This document shows, piece after piece, positions 53,701 to 62,965 of a DNA stretch of 64,000 bases (position 1 is its first letter; each line of letters starts with the position of its first letter). A program made the translations under genes and the position numbers. The stretch covers positions 201,908 through 265,907 of the forward strand of contig NZ_JBHTJV010000026.1 in NCBI RefSeq assembly GCF_042676045.1, written 5' to 3'. This stretch comes from Pseudahrensia aquimaris. GTDB taxonomy: Bacteria; Pseudomonadota; Alphaproteobacteria; Rhizobiales; Rhizobiaceae. The notes under the pieces are model-generated. The model searched no databases and was not told the DNA's origin. It saw nothing but the letters and a program-made list of their open reading frames with translations.

Positions 53701-53723
53701 GCCTCCGAAACTGCTCCGGAGGC
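53701..53723 (+). terminator. Hairpin after icd, possible terminator
   Basis: GCCTCCG at 53701-53707 pairs with CGGAGGC at 53717-53723. It lies 30 bases past the icd stop and just before the convergent SH3-protein stop. There is no good T run on either strand, so its role is uncertain. Confidence 0.45.
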
Positions 53724-53748
53724 ATCTTCGCATATTGAAACTAAAACA

Positions 53749-54348
53749 CTATGGTCGGCGGATATTTCTTGGCCGACCTACGGGACCGTCTCCAGGTCTC
53801 ACCCCCCTCGGTCTGGCCCGACGTTGCCGCCGAATACGTGGACGATCCGCTCTTCTCGGCCGACGAATACGCGGGCGGTCGGCCCTTCTTGGGCGCCGTA
53901 TCCGAGGCCTATCGGCTTTAGGGCGTCTAATAACACCAGGCCGACGATACCGTGGGCCGCGGTATCGAGGGCTAGAATATCTCGGTCGACGATAGCGTGG
54001 CCTGCGAATTCGTGGACGAATGTATATGCTGGGCCCATCCCAATACGGATCCTCATAATATGGGTCGCGATACCGCCGATAACCACGCCGAACTCTTGAT
54101 GGCCTGAGAAATCGTCTCGAAACCCATCCATTGAGACCGCGAAAACGAACTCTGCACCAAGAACGAATGCAACGTCTTACGCTTACGCGGCGTCCTGCTG
54201 GAATGACATCAAGAATCCTGTAGCGAACTCCCGGACCGGCTCGCATGTTCACATCTGCGACCGCACGTGCGTTCCACGCTGCATACGCCTGCTGCGGACC
54301 GAGCATGAAGGAGCCGATGACCGAAAGAATGATGACGAAGTGTTTCAT
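53749..54348 (-). CDS. Secreted SH3-domain protein with Arg/Pro-rich repeat tail
   Basis: Signal peptide at residues 1-23 (FVIILSVIGSFMLGPQQAYA), then a bacterial SH3 domain at about residues 28-85 (ADVNMRAGPGVRYRILDVIP, RVRFRGLNGWVSRRFLRPS). The remaining 110 residues are extremely rich in Arg, Pro and Tyr, with an 11-residue unit RPRIRRPRRAD repeated three times at residues 147-178. SH3b domains often bind cell-wall peptides; the tail may bind anionic polymers. ATG at 54348 has AGGAG about 8 bases upstream. The function is unknown. Confidence 0.82.
   Translation of the reverse strand: MKHFVIILSVIGSFMLGPQQAYAAWNARAVADVNMRAGPGVRYRILDVIPAGRRVSVRRCIRSWCRVRFRGLNGWVSRRFLRPSRVRRGYRRYRDPYYEDPYWDGPSIYIRPRIRRPRYRRPRYSSPRYRGPRYRRPGVIRRPKADRPRIRRPRRADRPRIRRPRRADRPRIRRQRRARPRGVRPGDGPVGRPRNIRRP
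53815..53910 (-). repeat. Tandem 33-bp repeat encoding RPRIRRPRRAD
   Basis: Three near-identical units of 33 bases inside the SH3-protein gene. The repetition opens several other frames on both strands, which should not be taken as genes. Confidence 0.75.
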
Positions 54349-54482
54349 GACATTCTCCTCGAATTAGTATCGAGGGTCAGTGAACACCGCATGACGGCTT
54401 CGTTAGTTGATGCAGATCAATCTCAAAACGGTAGAGGCCAAGCGCTTCGCTCAGGAGAAATCACCAAGCTCACAAAAGCTGA

Positions 54483-57140
54483 CTAGGAAGCTATAAGCGT
54501 TCGCACCGCCGCAAGCGCGGCATCACACTTTTCGCCATCCGGTCCGCCGGCCTGTGCCATGTCTGGCCGACCGCCGCCGCCCTTGCCGCCAACGGCTTCA
54601 GACGCTGCCCGCACCATGTCGACCGCGCTGAACCGCTCGATCAGATCACCGCTCACACCCACAACCACTGCGGCTTTGCCATCTTCGGTTTTGGCGGCAA
54701 TTGCCACGATGCCAGAGCCAAGACGACTTTTCTCCTCGTCAACCAGCCCTTTAAGCTCTTTCGGTGAAATGCCTTCGATCACCCGACCGGAAAACATTAC
54801 GTCGCCAATCGTTTCTGGTCCGGCCTGATCCGCCGATCCGCCCCCCATAGCCAGGCGTTTCTTCGCTTCCGCCAGTTCGCGCTCCAGTTTTTTGCGCTCA
54901 TCCAGCAAAGTGGCAACGCGGGATGGCACATCTGCAGGCGCGGATTTTAGCGCTGCGGCTGCTTCGCGCAGCAGTTCGTCCTGCCCTTGGAGATATTCAC
55001 GCGCCGCCTTCCCCGTGAGCGCTTCAATGCGGCGAACACCCGACGACACTGCGCTTTCCGATACGATGGCAACCAAACCAATATCTCCCGTTTGGTTCAC
55101 ATGGGTACCGCCGCACAATTCCAATGACCACGGTTTGCCGGCCCTTTCGCCTTCCATGATCTTGCCCATAGAAACCACACGAACTTCATCGCCATACTTC
55201 TCGCCAAACTGCGCCTGTGCGCCCAATTCGATGGCATCGTCAACAGCCATCAAAGTGGTTGTAACGGCATCGTTCTGCATCACGTAGGCGTTTGCCAAAT
55301 CATCCACTTGGGCCATTTCGGAGACTTCAACAGGCTTGGGATGAGCAAAATCAAAACGCAGTCGCTCCGGCGCAACAAGCGAACCTTTTTGAGAAACATG
55401 ATTGCCCAGAACTTCACGCAACGCTTCATGCACCAAATGAGTGGCCGAATGATTTGCACGCAGTTGAGCGCGACGGGCGTGATCAACTTCCAAAGTAAGT
55501 GCATCCCCCACTTTGATCGAGCCGTCGTTGACGGTGACCTCATGAATAAACAAACCGTCCGCCTTCCTTCGGGTATCACTGACATTCAATGAGCAATCAG
55601 GCCCAGATACCAAACCAGTGTCGCCCATCTGGCCGCCGGATTCGCCATAGAATGGCGTTTGGTTGACGATCAACCAACCGGTTTCACCCTGCTTAAGCGC
55701 ACCAACAGTTTCGCCATCACGAACCAGGGCCTGAACAACGCCTTCAGCCTTTTCGGTGCCATAACCCAAAAATTCTGTGGCCCCGTGTTCTTCACGCAGT
55801 TTAAACCAAATACTCTCCTCCGCAGCACCGCCGGCACCCTGCCAAGAGGCCCGCGCCTCTTGTTTTTGACGTTCCATTGCGACGTTGTAGGTATCTGTAT
55901 CAACCTCAATGCCGCGGCGACGCAGTGCGTCTTGGGTCAGATCGAGCGGAAAGCCATATGTATCGTAGAGTTTGAATGCAGTTTCACCATCCAGCTTATC
56001 GCCTTCATTGAGTTCAGCGCTGGCTTCATCAAGCAATGAAAGACCGCGGTTGAGCGTTTTGCGGAACCGCGTTTCTTCCAGTTTTAGCGTCTCGCTCATC
56101 AATGCTTCGTTGCGGCCAAGTTCGGGATAGGCACTGCCCATTTGCCCGATCAAGGCTGGCACGAGCCGCCACATGAGCGGGTCTTGCGCTCCCAGCAGGC
56201 TGGCATGGCGCATTGCACGGCGCATGATGCGGCGCAAAACGTAGCCACGCCCTTCGTTTGAAGGCAAAACTCCATCAGCGATCAGAAAACAAACAGCGCG
56301 CAAATGATCCGCGATGACACGGTGGCTGGCACGTGTCTTTTCATCCGACCCTACTCCCGTCGCTTCTTCACTGGCGCGGATCAGTGCTTTGAAAAGATCA
56401 ATTTCATAGTTGTCGTGCGTGCCTTGAAGCACGGCAGCGATACGCTCAATACCCATGCCGGTATCTATGGACGGCTTGGGCAGATCAACGCGCTCATCGG
56501 GCGTAACCTGTTCGTATTGCATGAAAACCAGATTCCATATCTCCACAAAACGGTCGCCATCCTCTTCAGGTGACCCCGGAGGACCGCCCCAGATATGATC
56601 GCCATGATCGAAGAAAATTTCTGAACACGGCCCGCAAGGACCGGTATCACCAGCCGACCAGAAATTATCCGACGTTGCGATGCGAATGATGCGCTCATCA
56701 TTCAATCCAGCGATTTTTTTCCAAAGATCAAAAGCCTCGTCGTCCGTGTGATAGACGGTAACGAGCAGTTTGGCGGCGTCCAGACCGAATTCTTTCGTTA
56801 GAAGGTTCCACGCCAATTCGATGGCGTCCGCTTTGAAATAATCGCCGAACGAAAAATTGCCCAACATCTCGAAAAATGTGTGGTGACGGGCCGTGTAGCC
56901 AACATTATCAAGATCATTATGCTTGCCCCCTGCCCGCACGCACTTTTGCGATGTGGCGGCGCGCGTGTAGTCACGTGTTTCCAGCCCCGTAAAGACGTTC
57001 TTGAACTGCACCATACCAGCGGCGGTGAACATCAAAGTGGGATCATTGCGCGGAACCAAAGGTGAGGATTCAACCGCCGTGTGTCCGTTCTTCTCAAAAT
57101 ACGAGAGAAAGGAAGAGCGAATATCGTTTACGCCGGTCAT
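54483..57140 (-). CDS. alaS: Alanyl-tRNA synthetase
   Basis: Charges tRNA-Ala; the C-terminal part edits mischarged tRNA. Class II aminoacylation core at the front (LVPRNDPTLMFTAAGMVQFK), editing-domain metal ligands in NHSATHLVHEALRE and CGGTHVNQTGDIGLV, and a C-terminal Gly-rich C-Ala domain. 885 aa. ATG at 57140 is chosen because the family begins about 15 residues before SSFLSYF-like SSFLSYFEKNGH; an 18-residue longer frame precedes it. recA lies upstream on the same strand. Confidence 0.98.
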   Translation of the reverse strand: MTGVNDIRSSFLSYFEKNGHTAVESSPLVPRNDPTLMFTAAGMVQFKNVFTGLETRDYTRAATSQKCVRAGGKHNDLDNVGYTARHHTFFEMLGNFSFGDYFKADAIELAWNLLTKEFGLDAAKLLVTVYHTDDEAFDLWKKIAGLNDERIIRIATSDNFWSAGDTGPCGPCSEIFFDHGDHIWGGPPGSPEEDGDRFVEIWNLVFMQYEQVTPDERVDLPKPSIDTGMGIERIAAVLQGTHDNYEIDLFKALIRASEEATGVGSDEKTRASHRVIADHLRAVCFLIADGVLPSNEGRGYVLRRIMRRAMRHASLLGAQDPLMWRLVPALIGQMGSAYPELGRNEALMSETLKLEETRFRKTLNRGLSLLDEASAELNEGDKLDGETAFKLYDTYGFPLDLTQDALRRRGIEVDTDTYNVAMERQKQEARASWQGAGGAAEESIWFKLREEHGATEFLGYGTEKAEGVVQALVRDGETVGALKQGETGWLIVNQTPFYGESGGQMGDTGLVSGPDCSLNVSDTRRKADGLFIHEVTVNDGSIKVGDALTLEVDHARRAQLRANHSATHLVHEALREVLGNHVSQKGSLVAPERLRFDFAHPKPVEVSEMAQVDDLANAYVMQNDAVTTTLMAVDDAIELGAQAQFGEKYGDEVRVVSMGKIMEGERAGKPWSLELCGGTHVNQTGDIGLVAIVSESAVSSGVRRIEALTGKAAREYLQGQDELLREAAAALKSAPADVPSRVATLLDERKKLERELAEAKKRLAMGGGSADQAGPETIGDVMFSGRVIEGISPKELKGLVDEEKSRLGSGIVAIAAKTEDGKAAVVVGVSGDLIERFSAVDMVRAASEAVGGKGGGGRPDMAQAGGPDGEKCDAALAAVRTLIAS

Positions 57141-57317
57141 TGGATGTATGTTCCCAAAGTTTTGATGCCGTTGAAATGTCCCAACGTTGAACAAGAGTGC
57201 AACACAGGATTGCGCAGCTTTGACCAGTTTCGCAGGATAATTTCAACTGTGCATTGCGCACACTTGAAACGAGCCGGGCCGATCAGTTCAACCCAAAGCC
57301 ACAATGAGCACCCCCAA

Positions 57318-57350
57318 CAAAAAGGCCGCCTCGGATCGAAGCGGCCTTTT
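57318..57350 (-). terminator. Intrinsic terminator of recA
   Basis: AAAAGGCCGC at 57320-57329 pairs with GCGGCCTTTT at 57341-57350. On the minus strand the stem is followed by TTTTTG. It lies 29 bases past the recA stop. Confidence 0.85.
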
Positions 57351-57378
57351 GTGAGTATATAGCCCAGAAGCAGGCCGA

Positions 57379-58485
57379 TCAGCTTGCAGCTTCTCCCAGA
57401 TCCAAATCCGCCTCGGAACCTTCTTCATCCTTGCCTGTCGGCTCATCAAGAAGCTTCTCTCCTATAAGACCGGCGTTTTGACGAATTCTGCCTTCAATCT
57501 CTTGCGCAACTTCGGGATTTTCCTTGAGGAAGGTCTTGGCATTTTCACGCCCCTGCCCCAGCCGCTGACTATCGTACGAGAACCATGCACCGGACTTCTC
57601 AACGATCCCGGCTGTAACACCCAAATCAACCAGTTCGCCCATTCTTGAGACACCTTCGCCATACATAATGTCGAATTCGACCTGCTTGAACGGAGGCGCA
57701 AGCTTGTTTTTGACGACCTTGATACGTGTCTGGTTGCCAACAACCTCGTCACGATCCTTGATCGCGCCAATGCGGCGAATGTCGAGGCGCACGGACGAGT
57801 AAAACTTGAGCGCATTACCGCCGGTGGTTGTTTCGGGCGAACCGAACATGACACCGATTTTCATGCGGATCTGGTTAATGAAGATCACCATCGTGTTCGA
57901 CCGTGAAATCGACGCTGTGAGCTTGCGCAACGCCTGGCTCATCAACCGAGCTTGAAGGCCCGGAAGTGACGCGCCCATCTCGCCTTCGATTTCAGCACGC
58001 GGGGTAAGAGCGGCAACCGAGTCGATCACCAGCACATCACAAGCGCCGGAACGGACAAGCGTGTCGGTGATTTCCAACGCTTGCTCGCCGGTATCAGGCT
58101 GGGAGATCAACAAGTTTTCAAGATCAACACCAAGTTTACGGGCATAGACCGGATCGAGCGCGTGCTCGGCATCCACAAAGGCACAAATACCGCCCTTCTT
58201 TTGAGCTTCAGCCACCACGTGCAGTGCCAGAGTCGTCTTACCAGACGATTCAGGGCCATACACTTCAACGATCCGCCCTTTTGGCAAACCGCCAACGCCC
58301 AACGCAATGTCGAGACCAAGACAGCCAGTTGGGATCGTCTCGATCTCCACCGCTTGCTCGTTCGCGCCAAGGCGCATAATGGAGCCTTTGCCGAACGCTC
58401 GTTCGATCTGGCCGAGCGCTGCTTCGAGCGCCTTTGATTTATCCACGTTTTTGTCCTCAACCACTTTTAGGTTCGGTGCGCCCAT
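57379..58485 (-). CDS. recA: Recombinase A
   Basis: DNA strand-exchange ATPase and co-protease for LexA. Walker A is YGPESSGKTTLALHVVAEAQ, L1/L2 segments are present (IGVMFGSPETTTGGNALKFY), and DVLVIDSVAALTPRAEIEGE is typical. ATG at 58485 gives 368 aa, with AAGGA exactly 8 bases upstream (58494-58498); an ATG at 58494 overlaps that ribosome site and is less likely. The acidic C-terminal tail is normal. A LexA box lies about 120 bases upstream, so the gene is SOS-controlled. Confidence 0.98.
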   Translation of the reverse strand: MGAPNLKVVEDKNVDKSKALEAALGQIERAFGKGSIMRLGANEQAVEIETIPTGCLGLDIALGVGGLPKGRIVEVYGPESSGKTTLALHVVAEAQKKGGICAFVDAEHALDPVYARKLGVDLENLLISQPDTGEQALEITDTLVRSGACDVLVIDSVAALTPRAEIEGEMGASLPGLQARLMSQALRKLTASISRSNTMVIFINQIRMKIGVMFGSPETTTGGNALKFYSSVRLDIRRIGAIKDRDEVVGNQTRIKVVKNKLAPPFKQVEFDIMYGEGVSRMGELVDLGVTAGIVEKSGAWFSYDSQRLGQGRENAKTFLKENPEVAQEIEGRIRQNAGLIGEKLLDEPTGKDEEGSEADLDLGEAAS

Positions 58486-58493
58486 CTTGGTCA

Positions 58494-58498
58494 TCCTT
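58494..58498 (-). promoter_or_regulatory. Ribosome binding site that fixes the recA start
   Basis: AAGGA on the minus strand, separated by TGACCAAG from the ATG at 58485. It overlaps the alternative in-frame ATG at 58494, which is therefore disfavoured. Confidence 0.7.
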
Positions 58499-58605
58499 AT
58501 TTCACGTGTTGTGCGTGCATTGCAATTTGGTGTTTTTGTACCGTTTTTGTTCTCATTTGTAAATACCAATTTAAGTTATTGTTATTAAGCAATAAAACTC
58601 TATTT

Positions 58606-58620
58606 GTTCTAATTTTGTTC
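58606..58620. promoter_or_regulatory. LexA box (SOS operator) of recA
   Basis: GTTC-TAATTTT-GTTC is an exact match to the alphaproteobacterial LexA consensus GTTC-N7-GTTC. It lies in the divergent region between recA (minus) and psuK (plus), 121 bases before the recA start. Confidence 0.85.
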
Positions 58621-58746
58621 ACAGTCAAACATCAAACTGCCACTCTCGACCGAATGTGAAGGTCACAGTTTTTGCCGTCAGAACATGTCCCACCCGCACG
58701 ATTCGACAACCTTGATCAAGCGGCCCGCTCGTGGCACCGCGGGCAT

Positions 58747-59631
58747 ATGACAACCACCCTTTCCCCATTTGTCTTCTTCGGCGCTTCTCATGTTGACCGA
58801 TTGGGATGGGCAAGTGAGCCAATTCTGTCCGGTCGCTCCACGCCAGGGCGTTTCCAGGAACGTGTGGGAGGCGCAGCCCTTAATACAGCCAGCCTGCTGG
58901 CCGCTTGTGGGTGTCATATCACGCTCCACTCCATTTTGGGCGAAGACGCCGCCGCAGACATGGTTTGCGAGGAGGTCGCCCGGCGCAGAGTGACACTTTT
59001 GGCTCAATCCGGCGAGCAAACGGCGCAATACACCGCGATCTTAGATCATGACGGCGATTTGGTCGCCGCGCTAGCCGACATGGCAATTTATGACGGCTTC
59101 AGCGCGCCGGAAGCCAGCACTTCCGGATGGTCCGTGATCGACACCAATCTACCGGAACAGGCTCTTGAAACGATTGCAGCCAACGCTGAGCAGCTTTGTG
59201 CCTTGGGCGTTTCTGTTGCCAAGATCGGCAAGCTGCAAAAGCTGATTGCAAATATCGATTTGCTCTTCGCTAACGAAGGCGAAGCACTGGCCTTGGCGCA
59301 GGGTGCCATTACCGTCGAAGAAGCTCTTCAGCAATTATCCAAACAGGGGTTGAAGTCCGCGGTTATCAGCGCGGGCCAAAACCCAGTTTGGATGTTGGAA
59401 AACGGCAAAATCACGCGCCAGCCCGTTTCACAGTTCAGCGCCATCAAAGATGTCACCGGCGCGGGTGATGCGTTGGCCGCATTGACGTTGTTTGAACTGT
59501 CATCGGGCAAGTCGCTCTGTGATGCCGCTATAACTGGCATTAAAGCCTCGCAGTTGATCTTGTCCATCGACGGACCCTATCGCGCCGATATCGGCCAAGC
59601 GCTTGGTCTTGCTGCCCCTGTCGTTCTATAG
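58747..59631 (+). CDS. psuK: PfkB family kinase, probable pseudouridine kinase
   Basis: Sugar kinase fold of 294 aa. PfkB signatures are GGAALNTASLLAACG (substrate end) and the catalytic DVTGAGDALAALTL (DTxGAGD). The next gene encodes PsuG, which acts on pseudouridine 5'-phosphate, so this kinase most likely phosphorylates pseudouridine released from RNA. ATG at 58747 is chosen; the frame upstream runs into the recA regulatory region. Cytoplasmic. Confidence 0.88.
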   Translation: MTTTLSPFVFFGASHVDRLGWASEPILSGRSTPGRFQERVGGAALNTASLLAACGCHITLHSILGEDAAADMVCEEVARRRVTLLAQSGEQTAQYTAILDHDGDLVAALADMAIYDGFSAPEASTSGWSVIDTNLPEQALETIAANAEQLCALGVSVAKIGKLQKLIANIDLLFANEGEALALAQGAITVEEALQQLSKQGLKSAVISAGQNPVWMLENGKITRQPVSQFSAIKDVTGAGDALAALTLFELSSGKSLCDAAITGIKASQLILSIDGPYRADIGQALGLAAPVVL

Positions 59632-59664
59632 GCCAAACCCAACCTGCAATTGCGGAACTTATTC

Positions 59665-60588
59665 ATGCTCTCCATCCGATACAGCAAATCCGTTGAAGCC
59701 GCCCGCGAGGCAGGCACGCCGCTCGTTGCGCTGGAATCCACCATCATCACGCACGGCATGCCTTGGCCCCAAAATGTCGAGACAGCACGCATTGTCGAAC
59801 AAGCCGTGCGCGATGAAGGGGCGGAACCGGCAACAATAGCCGTTCTTGAGGGCGTGCTGCACATCGGGCTGGAAGATGAAGAACTGGAACAGCTCGGCAA
59901 AGCGACAGATGTGATGAAACTGTCGCGCGCCGATTTCGCTTATGCGCTGGCGCAGGGTAAAACCGGTTCGACCACAGTGGCAGCGACCATGATTGCAGCG
60001 CACCTTGCTGGTATCGCCGTGTTCGCCACCGGCGGCATTGGTGGCGTGCACCGAGGCGCTGAAACGACGTTCGATATTTCTGCCGATCTGGAAGAGCTCG
60101 CCAAAACGCCTGTCACGGTCGTGTGTGCGGGCGCGAAGGCGATACTCGATCTTGAAAAAACACTGGAAGTGCTGGAAACCAGAGGTGTACCGGTCATCAC
60201 TTATGGCGCAGACCGCATTCCCGCCTTCTGGTCGCGAGAGAGCAATCTCGCCTCGCCACTTCGACTGGATACGGCCGCAGAAATTGCCCAGCACAACGCC
60301 ATGCGCCGCGCATCTGGCCTTTCTGGCGGAACCTTGATTGCCAACCCGGTTCCGAAAACAGATGAAATACCGGCGCAGACGATGAACGCCCACATCGAGC
60401 AGGCGCTGGCTGACGCCGCTTCTGACGGCGTGAGCGGGAAAGCAGTGACGCCCTTCCTATTGGGGCGCATCTTCGAATTGACCGAAGGCCGCAGCCTGCA
60501 CACCAACATTGCACTGGTGGTCAACAATGGCCGTCTTGCCGCCCAAATTGCCTGCGCAGAGGCTGCTCGCGCAATGCCTGCTGTGTGA
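59665..60588 (+). CDS. psuG: Pseudouridine-5'-phosphate glycosidase
   Basis: Splits pseudouridine 5'-phosphate into uracil and ribose 5-phosphate by a C-C bond cleavage. The family is clear: PLVALESTIITHGMPWPQNV, KTGSTTVAATMIAAHLAGI, FATGGIGGVHRGAETTFDIS and VTPFLLGRIFELTEG. ATG at 59665 has GCGGAA about 8 bases upstream (307 aa); TTG at 59650 is less likely. With psuK it forms a two-gene salvage pathway. Confidence 0.96.
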   Translation: MLSIRYSKSVEAAREAGTPLVALESTIITHGMPWPQNVETARIVEQAVRDEGAEPATIAVLEGVLHIGLEDEELEQLGKATDVMKLSRADFAYALAQGKTGSTTVAATMIAAHLAGIAVFATGGIGGVHRGAETTFDISADLEELAKTPVTVVCAGAKAILDLEKTLEVLETRGVPVITYGADRIPAFWSRESNLASPLRLDTAAEIAQHNAMRRASGLSGGTLIANPVPKTDEIPAQTMNAHIEQALADAASDGVSGKAVTPFLLGRIFELTEGRSLHTNIALVVNNGRLAAQIACAEAARAMPAV

Positions 60589-60720
60589 CATTTCATACAT
60601 GCACACCGCCAGCTTTTCGTGCATTGTTGCCTTGTGCGGCAGACTGGTTAAACCAAACGCGCAACGGGCGGTGTAAGAAAGATTCGACACTTGAATATCG
60701 GGCAACAGGGTTGGCGGACC

Positions 60721-61560
60721 ATGCGCAACGCACCAAAGAGAGCGCTAATGCGGCTTGCAGCCATGTCGGCGGCTCTCGTCTTGCTGGTTGGCTGCACAAC
60801 CACTGGCGTATTGAACCCACAACCAATCGCACCCAAGCCCACCCGCTATGCAGCGATAGTCATGGATGCCCGCACGGGCCGGGTGCTGCATTCTGAAAAA
60901 GCAGATGCCCGCCGCTTCCCCGCTTCGTTGACCAAGATGATGACCGTATACATGCTGTTTGAAGCGCTGGATCGTGGGCAACTCACCAAATCAACGCCGA
61001 TCTATTTTTCCCGCAACGCGGCGCGCAAACCTGCATCAAAGCTCGGCTTGCGAGCGGGGCAATCGCTCACGACTGACCAGGCAATTCAGGCGCTGGTGGT
61101 CAAATCTGCCAACGATGTGGCCACGGCAGTGGCCGAACGGTTGGGCGGCTCAGAAGCGCAGTTTGCCCGCACGATGACACTAAAGGCCCGTTCACTAGGC
61201 ATGAACTCAACGACTTTCAAAAACGCATCCGGCCTGCCTGATCGGGGTCAGATCAGCACGGCACGCGACATGGCAAAGCTTAGCATCGCGCTGAAAAGGC
61301 GCTTTCCCCACCACTACCATTATTTCGGCAAGACTTCGTTCAAGTTTGGCAACCGCACGATACGCGGACACAACCGCGTTCTCGGCCAATTGAAGGGCGC
61401 TAATGGCATCAAAACGGGCTACACCCGCGCTTCCGGGTTTAACCTTGCTACATCGGTCACCCGTGGGCGCCGCTCTTATGTGGGCGTGGTTATGGGCGAG
61501 AATTCTGGCGGCGTGCGCAACAAGCGCATGGTGCAATTGATGAACCGATACGCCAGATGA
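60721..61560 (+). CDS. D-alanyl-D-alanine carboxypeptidase, lipoprotein type (peptidase S11)
   Basis: Second S11 carboxypeptidase of the window. A lipobox LLVGC closes the signal region near residue 25, so the protein should be lipid-anchored in the periplasm. Catalytic motifs: SxxK in FPASLTKMM, SxN in VKSANDVAT, KTG in NGIKTGYTRASG. 279 aa. It lacks the SPOR domain of its relative at 21.7 kb. ATG at 60721 is used; ATG at 60748 would give a tighter signal peptide. The stop overlaps the DUF1176 gene (ATGA). Confidence 0.93.
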   Translation: MRNAPKRALMRLAAMSAALVLLVGCTTTGVLNPQPIAPKPTRYAAIVMDARTGRVLHSEKADARRFPASLTKMMTVYMLFEALDRGQLTKSTPIYFSRNAARKPASKLGLRAGQSLTTDQAIQALVVKSANDVATAVAERLGGSEAQFARTMTLKARSLGMNSTTFKNASGLPDRGQISTARDMAKLSIALKRRFPHHYHYFGKTSFKFGNRTIRGHNRVLGQLKGANGIKTGYTRASGFNLATSVTRGRRSYVGVVMGENSGGVRNKRMVQLMNRYAR

Positions 61561-62153
61561 TGCGGCTTACGACAGCCTTGGCGCTGGGTGGCTTGATGCT
61601 GGCAGCCATGCCTGCATCTGCCAATGAAGCCCTTGATCGAGAATTGGAAGCAGTCAAAGCCGAATGTGATGTGTATGCGGAAGGCGCGGACAAACCCAGA
61701 CGATATGAATTTGAAGAAACCCTGCCCGGTAACGATCAGGCTTCGAAATTCACGCTTGTAGAGGTTCCCTGCTGGCGGGCTGCTTACAATTTCGGCAACG
61801 CCTATTTCCTGCTGGATTCATATGGCGACGTGGAGCGCATAACATTCGCCCAACCAGTGCTCGACACGCAAATGAGCGGCGACGGTGAAGACGCCAAACT
61901 GTTGTCGACCCGCATTGTGGGCTTTTCATCCACGAGGCAGCTCACCAACCCATCTTTCGACCCCGCCACGCGCACGCTCACCAGTTCACCCAAAGGGCGC
62001 GGCATTGGCGATGTTTCATCCTCCGGCACTTGGGTGCTGCGCGGTGCGCGTTTCGTGCTTTTGCGCTATGAAGACGATCCTACCTATAACGGCAAGGAAG
62101 ACCCGGTGACCGTATTCGACGCAGAAAAAGGCATTTGGGGCTACAACCCGTGA
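61557..62153 (+). CDS. DUF1176-like secreted protein
   Basis: Exported protein of 198 aa. Signal peptide to about residue 22 (LALGGLMLAAMPASANE). The mature part has FTLVEVPCWRAAYNFGNAYF, PSFDPATRTLTSSPKGRGIG and a terminal GTWVLRGARFVLLRYEDDP, which resemble DUF1176. Two cysteines could form a disulfide. Function unknown. It overlaps the carboxypeptidase gene and mazG by 4 bases at either side. Confidence 0.8.
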   Translation: MMRLTTALALGGLMLAAMPASANEALDRELEAVKAECDVYAEGADKPRRYEFEETLPGNDQASKFTLVEVPCWRAAYNFGNAYFLLDSYGDVERITFAQPVLDTQMSGDGEDAKLLSTRIVGFSSTRQLTNPSFDPATRTLTSSPKGRGIGDVSSSGTWVLRGARFVLLRYEDDPTYNGKEDPVTVFDAEKGIWGYNP

Positions 62154-62962
62154 AGCCTTCGCGCGAAATCTCCCGCCTGATTGAAATCATGGCCGCCCTA
62201 CGCGAGCCGGATACCGGTTGCCCTTGGGACATTGAGCAGGACTTCAAATCGATCGCGCCCTATACCATTGAAGAGGTCTATGAAGTCATCGACGCCATCG
62301 AGCGCGACGACCGCGACGACCTACGCGAAGAGTTAGGCGATCTTCTGCTGCAAGTGATCTACCACTCTCAAATGGCGACCGAAGAAGGCGCGTTTGACTT
62401 TGGCGATGTGGTCGAGGGCATCACCACCAAGATGATCCGCCGCCACCCCCATGTTTTTGGCTCCGAAGAAGCACGCTCCGCCGGCATGGCCAAGGGCGCG
62501 TGGGAGCGCATCAAGGCTATCGAAAAGGCCGAACAAGCCGAACGCCGCGCGGCAATGGGCTTGCCACCCAAGGGTTCCGGCACATCGCGCCTCGACGACG
62601 TGCCCAACGTCATGCCCGGCCTGATGGTCGCGCTGAAACTCCAGCAAAAGGCCTCCAAAGTCGGCTTTGATTGGAACGATCCCCGCGCGGTGCTCGCCAA
62701 AATCCGCGAGGAAATCGACGAGGCGGAAGCAGAACTGGACGCAGGCGATGCGGAAAAGCTGACCGACGAAATCGGCGACATCCTCTTCGCCGTGGCCAAC
62801 CTGGCCAGACACGCCAACATAGACCCCGATCAGGCACTAAGACGCTCGAACGCGAAATTCAGAAAGCGTTTCGCTCATATTGAGAATGCGCTAGGCGAAC
62901 GGCTGGATGAGGCAGACCTGGACGAGATGGAGAAATATTGGGTCGAGGCTAAAGGGGAGTGA
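62150..62962 (+). CDS. mazG: Nucleoside triphosphate pyrophosphohydrolase MazG
   Basis: Hydrolyses non-canonical or excess NTPs to NMP and pyrophosphate. Two MazG domains with metal motifs: CPWDIEQDFKSIAPYTIEEV, REELGDLLLQVIYHSQMA in the first and DEIGDILFAVANLARHA in the second. GTG at 62150 (270 aa) is chosen because it overlaps the upstream stop; the TTG at 62135 falls inside DUF1176. Despite the name it is not a toxin partner here. Confidence 0.95.
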   Translation: MKPSREISRLIEIMAALREPDTGCPWDIEQDFKSIAPYTIEEVYEVIDAIERDDRDDLREELGDLLLQVIYHSQMATEEGAFDFGDVVEGITTKMIRRHPHVFGSEEARSAGMAKGAWERIKAIEKAEQAERRAAMGLPPKGSGTSRLDDVPNVMPGLMVALKLQQKASKVGFDWNDPRAVLAKIREEIDEAEAELDAGDAEKLTDEIGDILFAVANLARHANIDPDQALRRSNAKFRKRFAHIENALGERLDEADLDEMEKYWVEAKGE

Positions 62963-62965
62963 AGG

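Noticed and set aside
53735..54131. Three extra open frames inside the SH3-protein gene
   Set aside because: They result from the 33-bp tandem repeat and have no signal peptide or ribosome site; the minus frame with signal peptide and SH3 domain is the real gene.
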